Source: Nemertoderma westbladi | Lineage: Eukaryota; Xenacoelomorpha; Nemertodermatida; Nemertodermatidae | Assembly: GCA_032718475.1 (NCBI GenBank) | Contig: JAUCBJ010006940.1 | Coordinates: 1 to 56,644 of the forward strand | Direction of reading: 5' to 3' | DNA: 56,644 bases | Shown here: positions 1 through 12,138 of the stretch, one piece after another | Position numbering within the stretch: the stretch's first letter is position 1 | Layout of the letters: each line of letters starts with the position of its first letter | The notes under the pieces: model-generated | Databases searched by the model: none | What the model saw: the letters and a program-made list of their open reading frames with translations, nothing else | Told to the model about the DNA's origin: nothing | Translations under genes and position numbers: made by a program

Positions 1-8
1 TGGAAGAT

Positions 9-3000
9 TTAGATCATATTGTCGGTAAGGTAGGATTTTAAAAGATTTTTAAAAATGTGTTTAGATTTAACAATTATAATTTCTCTGGGTAGACTATTCC
101 AAAGTAATGGGCCCAACACCGAAATAGATTGGTGAGCTACGTGTAAATGTGTTAATGGAATGACAAATTTACCTAAGGCAGATGAGCGGGTGTTATAATG
201 ATGAAATTCAGATGATTTGGCAAATAGATAGGATAGTGGATGATTTGAGTTAGATGAGACGTCAAACATTAATTGGCCTAGATAGAATTTGAAGATCGAT
301 TCTAGAGGGAGAATAGTTAGAGATCGGTAGATAGGAATGGAGGAATCGCGATAGTGACTGAAGGTAATACAACGTAATATTTTATTAATTTTAATTCTGA
401 GTGGGCGAAGTGTTGTTGTGTGTGTGGAACCCCAGGCTAATATGGCATATGTTATGTACGGGTGTACTAGACAGAAGTATAATGTGCGAAGGATCTCCAG
501 TGGGAAAATGTGTCGTAATTTGTAAAAAATACCGGACGATTTGCTAATTTTGCTTAGAATGTAATTAATATGAGTCTTCCAATTTAGTTTTCTATCTAAC
601 CATACACCAAGAAATTTTGCACATTCTACTTCTTTAATATCGTTATTTTTTATTTTAACTTTTGGTAAGCTATTGTGAGTAGTTTGATTTGTAGCTATGA
701 AATATTCGGTTTTTGTTAGATTTAAGGATAGGCGGTTGTCAATTAGCCAATCAGAGATCTTATCAAGCTCAGTGTTAGTTTTAGAGATTAGTAATTCAAG
801 ATCTTTGTCGCTGTGTAGAAGTGTAGTGTCGTCCGCAAAAAGGGTAGTTAGTAAATTAGAGGCATTAGGTAGGTCATTAATGTATAATAGGAACAACAAC
901 GGGGATAATACCGATCCTTGAGGGGTGCCACATATAAGGTCTAACGGTGGTGATGCGCAATTATTTAAAAATACTGATTATGTACGATTTGATAAAAAAA
1001 CTTTTGATTACATTTTGAGGGTTTCCGCGAATTCCGTAAGATTCTAATTTTTTTAATAAAATTCCGTGATCCAGGGTATCAAACGCTTTTTTAAGGTCGA
1101 TATAGATCGCGCAGGCTGAGTGTTTCGAGTCAAGAATAGATCTAATTTTTTCGGTGACAGTTAAAATTGCAGACGACGTGGATATTTTTTTCCTAAAACC
1201 AAACTGACGGGATGTTAGTATTGCAAAACGATCAAGATATGTTTGAAGCTGAGAGTATATAATTTGTTCATAAATTTTGCTAAAAACGGGTAATAGGGAA
1301 ATAGGTCGATAATTATTAGGATCGAGTGGATCACCACCTTTATAGCTCGGAATTACTTTAGCAACTTTTAGGCAGTCGGGAAAGTGTCCAATAGAGATAG
1401 ATAAGTTAATCAGGTAAGTCAGATGGTGCGCAATAGGTTCAGCAATGAGTCTCAAGAGTTTCGTTGGGAACGTATCGTTGGTAGAAGAGTTAGGATCTAA
1501 GTTTAGGATGAGGTAGTGGATTTCTTGAAAGTAGTGGGTATCAGAGCGAATGAGTTCGAGTGACGGTTGCGGATGTGGCGTGTAGGTGACCTTACTGAGT
1601 GGGGTATAGATCGTTCTAACTTTGGACCAATTGAGCTAAAATGATCATTTAAGATCGATGAAATTTTTACCGGATCGTTTGTAGTCTTAACGCCCTCATT
1701 GGTGATAAAATTAATTTTGGTTGGTACTGCTAATTTTTTTGATCTGTTCAAAACGGAATTAATAACTGACCAGGTTTTACGCATATTACCTCTACTTTTA
1801 TTAAATTGAGTTTCATAATATTGTTGTTCAGCCGCTTTTAATATGGTATTAAGCTTATTTTTATATTTTTTATATGACAATTCATTAAATGCCGTCGGGA
1901 CTTTAACAAATTTTTGAAATAATTGATTTTTTTTCTTAATAGATTTTATTAATAATGTGGTTATCCATGGTTTACGGGGGATTCTTTTTTTCGGTACAAT
2001 TTTTGTTGGCAGATGCTTGTTACATAATTGTTGAAAACTGGTATAAAAGTGATTAAATTTTGATTCGTTCGGAATATTTTGCGATTTGTATGAACACATT
2101 TCAGCTGATCTGAAGTCAGACATAAAGTTATTTGCATTAAATTTAGAAAAATCGTATGTTGTTATATTTTTACTTTGTTCAAAAAATGCTGAGTATTCAT
2201 GAAAGATTGCAAAAGTTGCTAAGTGGTCAGTACTGCCGTAATCCGATAGAAACACTCCTGAGCTATTAATACGTGTTGTTATATTTGTGATTATATGATC
2301 CAACGTGGAGTTGGCTCCAAACACAATGCGTGTTGGTTGTTTAATAAGCTGTGAAAATCCGAAAGAATTTAAAGTTTGCAGATATTGAGAACTTTCAGAC
2401 GTTGTTTTGTTCAGGTTTACGTTAAAATCACCAGTAATCACGACATCCACATTGAGGTTGGATATCGTAATTAAAAGTGATTCCAAAATTTCCTGAAATT
2501 TATTAAATTTAACTGAAGGAGGTCTATATATTATTCCTACTAAGAGTTGCTTATTATTTTTGGTTTTAATTTGAATCCATTTATTTTCTATTCCATCAAC
2601 TGTTAATTCGGGTTTATCAACGAATGGAATATTATCTTTGATATAGTATCCCACACCCCACCCAGAACCATGTACTCGTCCATTCGGCCGGTCTGATAGT
2701 TTCGGACCGATATATCCCTCTAGATTTAGATTAGTTAAGTTATCGTTAGCGCCTACTAGTGTTTCTGAGAATGTTAGAATATCGAATTCATGCTCTAAAG
2801 TACTTAAAATATCTGTAGTTGGTGAAAAATGTTTATTTAAACTCCTGCAGTTGAGATGAAAAATTGAAAAATTCGGTTTAGAGTCTATCAGGTGAACTTC
2901 ATCATTAAATCCCTCGTCAGTGTAGTATTCACTATATCGGGCAGTGTTTAAAAAATTAGCATCGGGGTCAATCGAATTAAATTTTGGATTTGAAAAGCTA

Positions 3001-3308
3001 CTGTATATATTATCGTAGCGTGATGAGCATTCAAAAATATCACAATCGTCCGTAGAAATATTTACAAAGGGGAAGATATCATTATAACAATATAAACAAT
3101 AATTGCCAGAGAATGATGCAGACCTGTATGATTCATGGAGTTCAGTGGTGGTCAGGTAGGAACAGCAGGGAAGATGGAACCAATTTTTACATAAAACGCA
3201 ATGAAATTGTATATCAGATGGGACAAACCCTGAGTAGCAGAAAGTGCACGAATGGATAGGGGAAGGGGACAAAGGACAAGGGACAGACATCGTAAAATAA
3301 CTATACAA
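9..3308 (-). pseudogene. LINE-A ORF2: PHD-like finger, AP endonuclease, reverse transcriptase, frameshifted
   Basis: Reads from 3308 down. Residues ~17-48 hold a Cys/His cluster of PHD type (CTFC, then CVLC, then FHLPCC). The apurinic/apyrimidinic-type endonuclease follows: FHLNCRSL, SETLVG, IYRPPS, GDFNVN, and the SDH-like end STDHLATF. The reverse transcriptase carries NYRPISLLP, DLKKAFDTLDH, GTPQGSVLSP and the catalytic FADDT at about 835-820. The frame breaks twice. At about 1530 the reading frame shifts by one base; it shifts back near an A7 run (994-1000), and the proper frame also meets a stop at 978-980. The copy therefore cannot make a full ORF2 protein. The C-terminal part ends at 9, leaving no 3' UTR or tail in the window. 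Confidence 0.85.
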
Positions 3309-3400
3309 TGTTAGAATGTAACCTGACTAACTGACTAACAACATTATTACAGTCTACATATTATCGTAAATCTTACATATAAGAACTAAGGCGATATTAT

Positions 3401-4308
3401 CGTAATCTTAAATCATATATATCTTGAGAGATAAATGCAACCGGTACATACAGTAGTCGTAATCTTAAATCATATATATCTTGAGAGATAAATGCAACCG
3501 GTACATACAGTAGTCGTAATCTTAAATCATATATATCTTGAGAGATAAATGCAACCGGTACATACAGTAGTCGTAATCTTAAATCATATATATCTTGAGA
3601 GATAAATGCTACCGGTACATACAGTAGTCGTAATCTTAAATCATATATATCTTGAGAGATAAATGCAACCGGTACATACAGTAGTCGTAATCTTAAATCA
3701 TATATATCTTGAGAGATAAATGCAACCGGTACATACAGTAGTCGTAATCTTAAATCATATATATCTTGAGAGATAAATGCAACCGGTACATACAGTAGTC
3801 GTAATCTTAAATCATATATATCTTGAGAGATAAATGCAACCGGTACATACAGTAGTCGTAATCTTAAATCATATATATCTTGAGAGATAAATGCAACCGG
3901 TACATACAGTAGTCGTAAACTTAAATCATATATATCTTGAGAGATAAATGCAACTGGTACATACAGTAGTCGTAATCTTAAATCATATATATCTTGAGAG
4001 ATAAATGCAACCGGTACATACAGTAGTCGTAATCTTAAATCATATATATCTTGAGAGATAACTGCAACCGGTACATACAGTAGTCGTAATCTTAAATCAT
4101 ATATATCTTGAGAGATAAATGCAACCGGTACATACAGTAGTCGTAATCTTAAATCATATATATATTGAGAGATAAATGCATGTGGTACGTACAATAGGCG
4201 TAATCTTAAATCATATATATCTTGAGAGATAAATGCAACCGGTACATACAGTAGTCGTAATCTTAAATCATATATATCTTGATAAATAATCGCAACCGGT
4301 ATGTACAA
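3401..4308. repeat. 57-bp minisatellite, about 16 copies
   Basis: Tandem unit of 57 bp containing cttaaatcatatatatcttg and accggtacatacagtagt. Copies differ by only a few substitutions (for example at 3609, 3918 and 4166-4195). As 57 is a multiple of three, the minus strand stays open for 313 codons as a 19-aa repeat (core LYVPVAFISQDIYDLRLR), but nothing else suggests that it is translated. It lies between LINE-A ORF1 (ends 4587) and ORF2 (starts 3308). Confidence 0.95.
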
Positions 4309-4586
4309 TGGAACACCCCCACTGGATATACAATACAATTATCGTAAATTATCATATATCTTATATGTATTATATATATATATATTTATATATATTATAT
4401 CACGTCCAATGCGATATGTAATGGGATGTTCCGTTCATAGTATCTATTATTTCAATAATTACCATCATTATTGTCAATAAGTACCACGTATGGGTTATCA
4501 GGTTTGGGATTTGGAACAGCAACCTCCCCGGCACCGGTACCGGTACCAGGGATCGATGAACGAGGTGATCGACGGAGAGGAGGATG
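4309..4586. other. Spacer between minisatellite and LINE-A ORF1 end
   Basis: AT-rich stretch with a long TA dinucleotide run around 4365-4395. I see no gene here. A plus-strand open frame at 4490-4678 is the antisense of the LINE-A ORF1 tail and is not called. Confidence 0.5.
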
Positions 4587-4709
4587 TCATCCGACCGTGC
4601 CCAAGTTGTTGGGGGCTAAGGTGGGATCGGATTCCTGAGGAACTTCGTTGCCGTTTCCCGACGACCGGTTATCGGTAACTGGAGTCACCAAAGGGCGGGA
4701 AACCCTGTC
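4587..4709 (-). pseudogene. LINE-A ORF1, C-terminal part beyond the BEL insertion
   Basis: Continuation of the ORF1 that starts at 17601. If one copy of the 5-bp target duplication (tacat) and the whole BEL element are discounted, the frame runs from 16936 straight into 4709 and ends at a TGA at 4589-4587, giving about 262 codons in all. This tail is rich in Pro, Ser, Asn and Gly and shows no domain. That the two parts match in phase is direct support for the insertion model. Confidence 0.7.
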
Positions 4710-4714
4710 TACAT
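4710..4714. repeat. BEL-1 target-site duplication, left (tacat)
   Basis: Matches the five bases at 16936-16940 exactly and directly abuts the LTR start TGTCG. Confidence 0.9.
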
Positions 4715-5072
4715 TGTCGTGAACTCAATAAAAGTACTTAATCTTATTCACGATTTTAGTAGATTACATTTGGTGTTGGGGGGCTATTTCGTGTCGGAAA
4801 GTATTTTTATATTTTGATAGATGTATTAGGTTGTGTTGATATATTATTACTACTGTACCCCTTTTTTATTGTTGTTATCAGACTGCTATACTGCAGTACT
4901 GTCATATTGTTATCAGTGATTGGTGTAGATTGATGTAGTGCAGTAGTGCTATTATTTTTATGTACCACGGTCCTTATTACTACGGTACTAAATTTAGAAT
5001 GCAGAATTGAGATATCTAAATACTGAAACTGCTGAAATGTTTTTATATCCGAACCACTATGGGTTCGTGACA
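4715..5072 (+). repeat. BEL-1 5' LTR (358 bp)
   Basis: Begins TG and ends CA; same length and sequence by eye as 16578-16935. It holds an AATAAA-type signal at about 4726 and AT-rich TATA-like sequence (ttttatattttg) near 4804-4816. Minus-strand open frames seen in both LTR copies are incidental. Confidence 0.93.
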
Positions 5073-5090
5073 TGGTGCGGTGACAAATTT
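5073..5090 (+). promoter_or_regulatory. BEL-1 primer-binding site
   Basis: TGGTGCGGTGACAAATTT starts directly after the LTR CA. TGG is the complement of the CCA end of a tRNA. The tRNA species was not identified. Confidence 0.7.
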
Positions 5091-5557
5091 TGAAATCCAG
5101 GACAGACCTGGAAACTGCAAGGTACAAACAGTCAGACAGTTCAGCAGTTCCGAATTTAAAAATCGCCAACTGCCGGTACCTACCCATGATAATAACATTA
5201 ATGAATACCAATCACGGCGGTCACTGGTAAGGGTAACCGGTAACGTACCTACTGTCATATACTGCAGATATAGGCTAATATGCCTGATATGATGACACAA
5301 TATGGCTGACAGTCAGATATAATTGAAATGGATACATAAAGACGGCTTAACTAGCCCTAGAAGAAGCAGCCTAATGCAGTAGGCCTAATGTTATTTCTGT
5401 TATTTAATATTGATAATGCAATTCAAATGCAATATGGAAATGGTGAGTCAAGTGATGATAGTATTATTATTATTATTGCCTACCTGCTTAGGCCTACCAC
5501 TACCGGTACCGGTACATCTACTGAACGTTTACTGGCTGCTATTGCTATCAACTGAAC

Positions 5558-7034
5558 TTGACCGAAATTGTTAATTGTGAAAAAATGTCTGGGAAAATAA
5601 GACAATTAATTGGCCCATTAAAACAACGTTTGATTAAAAACGTTAATGAATGTTCAACTGTTCTAGACATTCGCATCAGATCAGGCCTAACTATAGATGA
5701 GTATAATGTGTTAAGAGAAGATATACTCAAATTAAATAATAAAATTGAAAGACAGATTGGACAACTGCAGCAATATGATACCGATTTCTTAGAACTACTT
5801 GACGATTTACCCAAAGCAGACAATGAACACGTAATTTATGAACAAACTGCTTTGGGTGATAACTGGATAAAGGCTATTTAGATATAGTAGCAATTGGTCA
5901 AGATTGTATAGATAGCTTAACTGCCAGATTAAGCACAATTGACAGAAATCAGTCATTTGCATCACAAACACCTGTTGAAATCCCCAATGCCAGTGGTAAT
6001 GTATTTTATGGTACGAGTCAGAGACCACCCGCAGATAGACATGGACATAGTTTTAGTAGAGATCATAATGCTCGCTTGCCTAAATTAGATTTACCGAAAT
6101 TTTCGGGTGTTGATATCAACAAATGGGTTGATTATTGGGCAATGTTTGAATCATGCGTGGGTTCCAGAACTGATCTCTCTAATATACAGAAATTTTCATA
6201 TTTGAAAAGTTCTCTGACTGGGAGTGCAGCCAATGTTGTAATGGGTTTTGCTTTAAATGAAGAAAGCTATATTGAAGCTATTGAATTATTGAATAAAAGG
6301 TATGGAAGCAAAACATTACAAAAAACGGCACTATAAAGAGTGGGGGTTATTGAAACTATCAAGTAAAAGAGTGTCCGCAATTAGAATTATGGTAGACACA
6401 GCACAGAGGATATTCCGCCAATTGAATGTTTTAGGTGATAATTTGTATACAAGTGAATTAGTAGCAGCAGAATTCCAAGCAAAATTGCCTGACTGTGTAA
6501 AAATTGAACTTTGGAAGGATCACAAAGTGGATGAACCATGGATTTTGGTTGATTTATTTGAATGTTTAGATAAATACCTGTTCATACAAGAGCGTCTATC
6601 TGAGAACTTTGATAATATCAGTGCTAGTAGTAGTAGTAAAGAAACCTGTGCCAGATACATTAATGCGAAGGATGACAATTTTGAGAGTGGAACAACTAGT
6701 ACAATGATGACTACTTCTACTTCCAGTGCATCTACTAGTAGCAATAAAAATTGTATACTTTGCAATGATCCTCATTATCCAGAGCAATGTACTATTTACA
6801 GGACATTGGATAGCAGATTGCAAAAATTGAAATCATCAGGACGTTGTTATCTATGTACCCAAAGAGGACATTGTGCAAGTGAGTGTCCTTATAGGGATAA
6901 TATATTCTGTTTTCATTGTAAAAAACGAAGGCATCACAATCGATGCTTATGCCCAAGAAAATTTGGTAATGGCAGTGGCAATGCGACAGGGTCTCCTAAT
7001 ATGAGAAATGCTCACAATGATTCAACAAAGAAAT
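5558..7034 (+). pseudogene. BEL-1 gag, with two frame shifts, cut by the gypsy insertion
   Basis: Gag of the BEL type. The N-terminus (5558-5881) is helical; the middle part (about 5882-6330) holds LPKLDLPKFSGVDINKWVDY, the usual start of the DUF1759-like capsid region; the last part (6302-7034) ends with Cys/His knuckles CYLCTQRGHCASEC and CFHCKKRRHHNRC, which bind RNA. The frame changes near 5860-5880 and returns near 6320-6335, so the two shifts compensate. The frame at 7034 is the same as that of the pol part at 12139 once the gypsy insert and one GAAAT are discounted, so gag and pol were one continuous frame apart from the two shifts. Confidence 0.85.
7030..7034. repeat. Gypsy target-site duplication, left (gaaat)
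   Basis: Identical to 12134-12138; abuts the LTR start TGATAT. Confidence 0.9.
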
Positions 7035-7252
7035 TGATATGTACTGATACGTACAATATACATGGCTCGCCCCTTATAGGACTATGTACCTAAGATACCG
7101 GTACCACGAGATAGGTGGAGGGTTTTCCCTATTGCTATGCTGTACTGATATTACACTGTAATGCTGTACTACACTTTTATATTATACGTGTCTGCCTTAT
7201 ATACTATTGATATTTATATTATTGGGGATATTCCGATAGTGCAGACATACCA
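7035..7252 (+). repeat. Gypsy 5' LTR (218 bp)
   Basis: TG...CA ends. It contains ataccggtaccacg and the TATA-like ttatattatacg. It differs from the 3' LTR by one base at 7161. Confidence 0.93.
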
Positions 7253-7270
7253 TGGCGCTGCGAGTAGTTA
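7253..7270 (+). promoter_or_regulatory. Gypsy primer-binding site
   Basis: TGGCGCTGCGAGTAGTTA directly follows the LTR; TGG pairs with a tRNA CCA end. The tRNA was not identified. Confidence 0.7.
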
Positions 7271-7336
7271 AACTCATAACACGCATTTAGCATTTAAAGT
7301 GTAGCCAAAAGCAACCGCCTGAACGCCAACCCAAAA

Positions 7337-10300
7337 ATGTCACTACCAACTGAGGATGACACCCTCAACCTCGATACTTCATCCGTTGACAAACTCGATA
7401 GGAATACGCTAAAAGCTCATCTCACCAACGCTGAGATCACGTTTAGCGATAAAACTTCGACAGTTGCCCTGAAACAGAAACTGCGGAAATTCCTAGAGGA
7501 GGGCGACATAGAAGAAGAGGTGGTAGAATCAGTTGCAGGAGCAGCACACGGAATAGATGTAGCAGCTCTGCTCCACCAGCAACAGCAGCTGATTAACGAC
7601 CAACGTGAACAGCAACTACGGATGTTCACTCAACTGCAAGGGTTGCAAATACAACAGGAGGAACAACACGCCCGGTTTATGGAAACTCTCAGTGCTGGCG
7701 ACACTTCTCGCCAACGCGACCGGAACATCGATACCGTCGCTCCACGCGTCAACGAACGTGAAACAACTAAACTCACGGTACGCGCACCAAACCTATTGGA
7801 GGACAACGTCGACTTCAAGGAGTTTAAAAGGTGGGAGGCCACTTGGCGAAATTATTCCCGGGTCACGAAACTCGATAATAAAATCAGAGAGGATCAACTA
7901 GCAACCTTCTTCTCATACTGCAGTCCGGATTTTTTGAACCGATTGCAGTATGCCATTAGTATCCCGCAGGATACCACATCGTCAATGGAGGAAATCCTTA
8001 CGATCATACGAAATCACCTGCGAGCCCAACAAAATATAACGGTGGACCGTTATAAACTCGTCCGTAAACGTCAGGATGATAAAGAATCCTTTGACGACTT
8101 CTATATTAGTTTGTGCGAGATGGCAGATGACGCGATTCTTGAGAGCATGGCAAAGGATGATTGGTTATCAACTCTCATAATTTGCCGTATAGAAGACAAC
8201 GAAACTCGGTTGGAGTTGCTCGCAAAGAAACCTACGCTAACACGCGAAGAAATCGTAGATTTTTGCCGCAATAAAGAACTGGCTATGAAAGACGACCAAC
8301 GACTAAAGCAAAACGTCGGCGCGGTTTATCCAAAATCCCGCCCCCATAGTCGCGGTCGCCCTCGCCAGAAAAAATCTGCTGATCCTAAGGAGAAACAACC
8401 TCGCCGCAACTCCCAACTTCCTCCCAATGTTTGCTACAAATGTGGCGGTACCTGGCCCCACAACAGCAGCAAACCGTGTGCCGCCAAGGGTAAAACGTGC
8501 TCCAACTGCAATCGTAATGGCCACCTAGCCGACGTGTGTCGTAATCCAAAAGAGAAACAGACGCCGAAACGAACTGGAGCAATAATCCTGGCTGCATTCA
8601 AGGAGGCGGCCTACACATCGAGGCCCCTTATATCCATAGACTTCCATGATACTCAGGGCGAATACATAGCGACTAAAGCCTGCATAGCAGATACAGGGGC
8701 TCAGGTTACAGTTGCCGGAATACAACTGTTAAAACGGTTCGGTATAATGAGGGATAAACTCCAACCAACGGAAGTAAACCTCCAGAGTGCGGATAGTTCA
8801 TCCATACATTGTCTCGGGTCCATAGACTTTATTCTTTGTTCGAAACCATCCTCTGACTCTCATACCGAAACCATATACATTTGTGATAAAATGAAGAGAG
8901 ATGTCTTCCTCTCCCTAGCAGCTTGTAAGGGACTACACATCGTACATGACCTGTTCCCCGCCCCCCTCCCAAATCAATACAGAGTTGGTGCTGTGAAGGA
9001 AGTCCTACCGACGACAGATATAAAACTCGCAGAGAAAACGGAAAAAAAACTCATAGAAGAATTTTCCGACGTTTTCGCTATCCCTTCAGAGTTGAGGACG
9101 ATGAACGGCCCACCGATGAAAATCGAACTGAGGGAGGACGCAACCCCGTTTTGCATCTACGCTGCTCGGAATATTCCGCTCGCCTACAGAGAAAAGGCGC
9201 GCATTGAAATCGAGGATATGCTTACAAAAGGTATAATCGAACGTGTCGGGGATCGAGCTGTTCCTTGGTGTCATCCGATTGTCGTATGCCCGAAACCCGG
9301 CAACCCAGAGGAAATTCGGATGACCGTCGACTTGACGAAACTCAATAACCAAGTGAAACGGACAATTCATAACGCGCGTACGCCATCCGATATTATGATG
9401 GACCGCACACCAAACGCTCGCTGGTTCACCAAACTCGACGCCAAATCGGGTTATTGGCAGGTGGAGCTGGCGGAGGAGTCGCGCGACCTTACCACATTCC
9501 TAACGCCTTGGGGGCGCTACCGATACGCCAGGGCCCCTATGGGATTCATTTCCACTGGAGACTCGTATAACTACCGTGGCGACCTAGCTCTGGACGGTAT
9601 ACCTAACGTTAAGAAACTCGTGGATGATATACTCATAGAGATGAATCCCTAGAAGAACACATCGATCGCGTCCGCACTATATTGGAGCGTTGTCGCACCC
9701 ACGGAATAACTCTGAACCGCAAAAAGTTTCAGTTCGCGGTTTTATACTTTCCAGCGCCGGAGTAGAGGCCGATCCGGAGAAAATCCGCGCAATCGTTGAC
9801 TTTCCTACTCCCACGAATATAACAGAGTTGAGAAGCTTCATGGGTCTCACCAACCAGCTGGGATGTTTCTCCTCAGCCGTGAGCTCAGCCGCAATTCCTC
9901 TGCGTGAATTATTGCGCACTAGAAATAGTTTCACCTGGACAACCATGCAGGATAATGCATTTAAAGAGGTTAAACTCGCGTTAACGAGTCCCCCTGTCTT
10001 AGCCCCATTCGAACTCCAGGCCGAAACGCGCCTTGAAACAGACGCCAGTCGGTTACAAGGTCTGGGTTTTAATTTAATGCAAAAACAACAAAATGAATGG
10101 AAATTAATCATGTGTGGTAGTCGATTTTTAACGAGTGCGGAAAGTCGATATGCAACTATAGAACTCGAAACCATTGCAATAAAGTTTGGTTTGGAGAAAT
10201 GCCGCATATATCTGGCTGGCATTGAACCTTTTAAAGTAATTACTGACCACCGCCCACTCGTTTCTATTTTTAACAAACATACACTGGGTCAAGTTGAGAA

Positions 10301-11882
10301 TAACAAAATACAGCGTATAAAAGCTGAGTTGCAGTCAAATTATCAATTTGATGTAGAATGGCGGCAAGGTGAGAAAAATCGCATTGCCGACGGTTTAAGC
10401 CGTGCCCCAGTTGATAATCCAGAGGATGTAATCGAGGATGAGATGGATAACACCTCAACTTTGGCTGCAATTTCCTCTGCATTACAATCCCATCAAAATA
10501 GTATGCAAAATACTACCTTACAGTGTGGCTCGCCCCATATCCCTTCTACTGATGACCCTGTCATAGAAGAGATCCGGGCTGCAGCATTAGTGGACCCTGA
10601 CTACCAATCCCTTGTGTGTGAAATTCTTCAGGGACCTACAAATAAAAATACTGTGTCCAGCCTGACACAACAGTGTAAATCTATTATCCACGAAATGTCC
10701 GTCGAAAATTGACTGCTTTTATTTGGTGTACAATTAGTCATCCCGAAATCAAAACGAAACCTCGTTCTAAAACGTTTACACGCCCCACATCAGGGTATAG
10801 TACGTACCAAACAACGAGCTCGCGAAGTCGTTTTTTGGCCCGGGATAAATAAGGACATTGCCAAACTCGTTGGGGGCTGCGAGCAATGCCAACAGCGCCA
10901 ACGCAGCCTACCTAAGGAGAAACTAATAACGGACCTTCCCCCAGACAGACCATTTCAGTGGGTATCTGCGGATTTATTCACTACTGCTGGACGCAAATAC
11001 TTAGTTTATACAGATATGTTGTCAGGCTACCCTGTAGTAGCCCAATGGCGAAACGACCCCTCATCACGGCAGGTCGCCGCTGTTGTCCGTCATTTCTTTG
11101 CCGACTTCGGAGTTCCAACTCACATGCGGACAGACAACGGACCACAATTCGCCGCAAAACATTTTAAAAATTTTCTAGAACACTGGGGAGTAAAATGGGC
11201 ACCAAGTAGTCCCCATTTTCCTTCCAGTAATGGCCACGCGGAATGTAATGTTAACATAATAAAATCTATGCTAGCGAAGTTGCCCACACAGGATATTACT
11301 TCTGAGAACTTCCAGGAAGCTATTCTAGAATTACGCAATACCCCGCGTTTCGACGGCCGTTCTCCCAACGAGATTGTGTTCGGTCACAATCTACGGTCAC
11401 GAGTGCCAGCTCACCATACTACATACGATCCTAAATGGCGCGATGCTGCTGAAGAAGCAGACAACAAACACAGCATTATTCGTAAGAAGGCGATAGACCA
11501 CTATAATAGCACTGCGCGAAACCTAAAACCATTGCCCGTTGATACCAAAGTGCGCCTACAAAACGCCCGCACCAGACATTGGGACCGCACCGGAATTATA
11601 ACCAGCCGGCAAGGAGCGCGTGACTATTGGATAAAACTCCCATCTGGGCGCGCAATGCGGAGAAACCGACGTTTCATACGACAATTCAACGAGCCGCGAG
11701 AACTTGGAAACGACTTGCAAACCGGTGACTTCGAAACTGAAAGTATATCTGATACAAACGTTGAAACTGAAGCAAGTAATAACCACTCAGAAGAAACTGA
11801 AAGCAATTTACTATGCCGCAGTACACGCTCACGTAAACCCATTGTGCGATTCGATGAACGGGTTTACGAAACAAGATTTTAA
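7337..11882 (+). pseudogene. gag-pol: Gypsy gag-pol, defective (frame break near 9650-9745, stop at 10710)
   Basis: A single gag-pol frame starts at ATG 7337. Gag: residues 1-350, Gln-rich middle, then knuckles CYKCGG and CSNCNRNGHLADVC at about 8430-8540. Protease: IADTGAQVTVAG at about 8685-8720. RT: DLTKLNNQVKR, FTKLDAKSGYWQVEL and the catalytic LVDDIL at about 9615-9635. The frame then stops at 9650-9652. A short tract in a second frame and a third frame from about 9740 show that bases are missing there. From 9740 the RT end, RNase H (LETDASRLQGLGF, DHRPLVSIF, IADGLSR) and the integrase (HAPHQG ... CEQCQQ, TDMLSG, RTDNGPQF, SSNGHAECN) are in one frame apart from an in-frame TGA at 10710-10712. 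It ends with a GPY/F-like module and TAA at 11880. It cannot mobilise itself. Confidence 0.9.
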
Positions 11883-11902
11883 ATTGAAAAACATTAAAAA
11901 TC

Positions 11903-11915
11903 TAAAAGGGGGAGT
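11903..11915 (+). promoter_or_regulatory. Gypsy polypurine tract
   Basis: Purine run aaaagggggagt just before the 3' LTR TGATAT, the expected site for plus-strand priming. Confidence 0.75.
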
Positions 11916-12133
11916 TGATATGTACTGATACGTACAATATACATGGCTCGCCCCTTATAGGACTATGTACCTAAGATACCGGTACCACGAGATAGGTGGA
12001 GGGTTTTCCCTATTGCTATGCTGTACTGATATTACACTGTACTGCTGTACTACACTTTTATATTATACGTGTCTGCCTTATATACTATTGATATTTATAT
12101 TATTGGGGATATTCCGATAGTGCAGACATACCA
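11916..12133 (+). repeat. Gypsy 3' LTR (218 bp)
   Basis: Matches 7035-7252 except c at 12042 for a at 7161. The BEL pol frame is open through its end from 12069 by chance. Confidence 0.93.
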
Positions 12134-12138
12134 GAAAT
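12134..12138. repeat. Gypsy target-site duplication, right (gaaat)
   Basis: Identical to 7030-7034; abuts the LTR end TACCA. Counting it once restores phase between BEL gag and pol. Confidence 0.9.

Larger units (their letters stand above)
7035..12133 (+). mobile_element. Ty3/gypsy LTR retrotransposon nested in BEL-1
   Basis: 5099 bp. LTRs of 218 bp (7035-7252 and 11916-12133) start TGATATGTAC and end CATACCA; a primer-binding site follows directly; a polypurine tract precedes the 3' LTR; and GAAAT is duplicated at 7030-7034 and 12134-12138. The integrase lies after RNase H, as in Ty3/gypsy. The RT and integrase look like the Mag-type branch, but that is an impression from recalled motifs. 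The LTRs differ at one position (7161 a, 12042 c). The coding region is nevertheless broken. Confidence 0.95.

Noticed and set aside
3397-4338. 313-codon minus-strand frame as a repeat protein
   Set aside because: Openness follows from the 57-bp unit length; no non-repeat protein domain is attached.
4490-4678. 62-codon plus-strand frame
   Set aside because: It is antisense to the LINE-A ORF1 tail, which has independent phase support.
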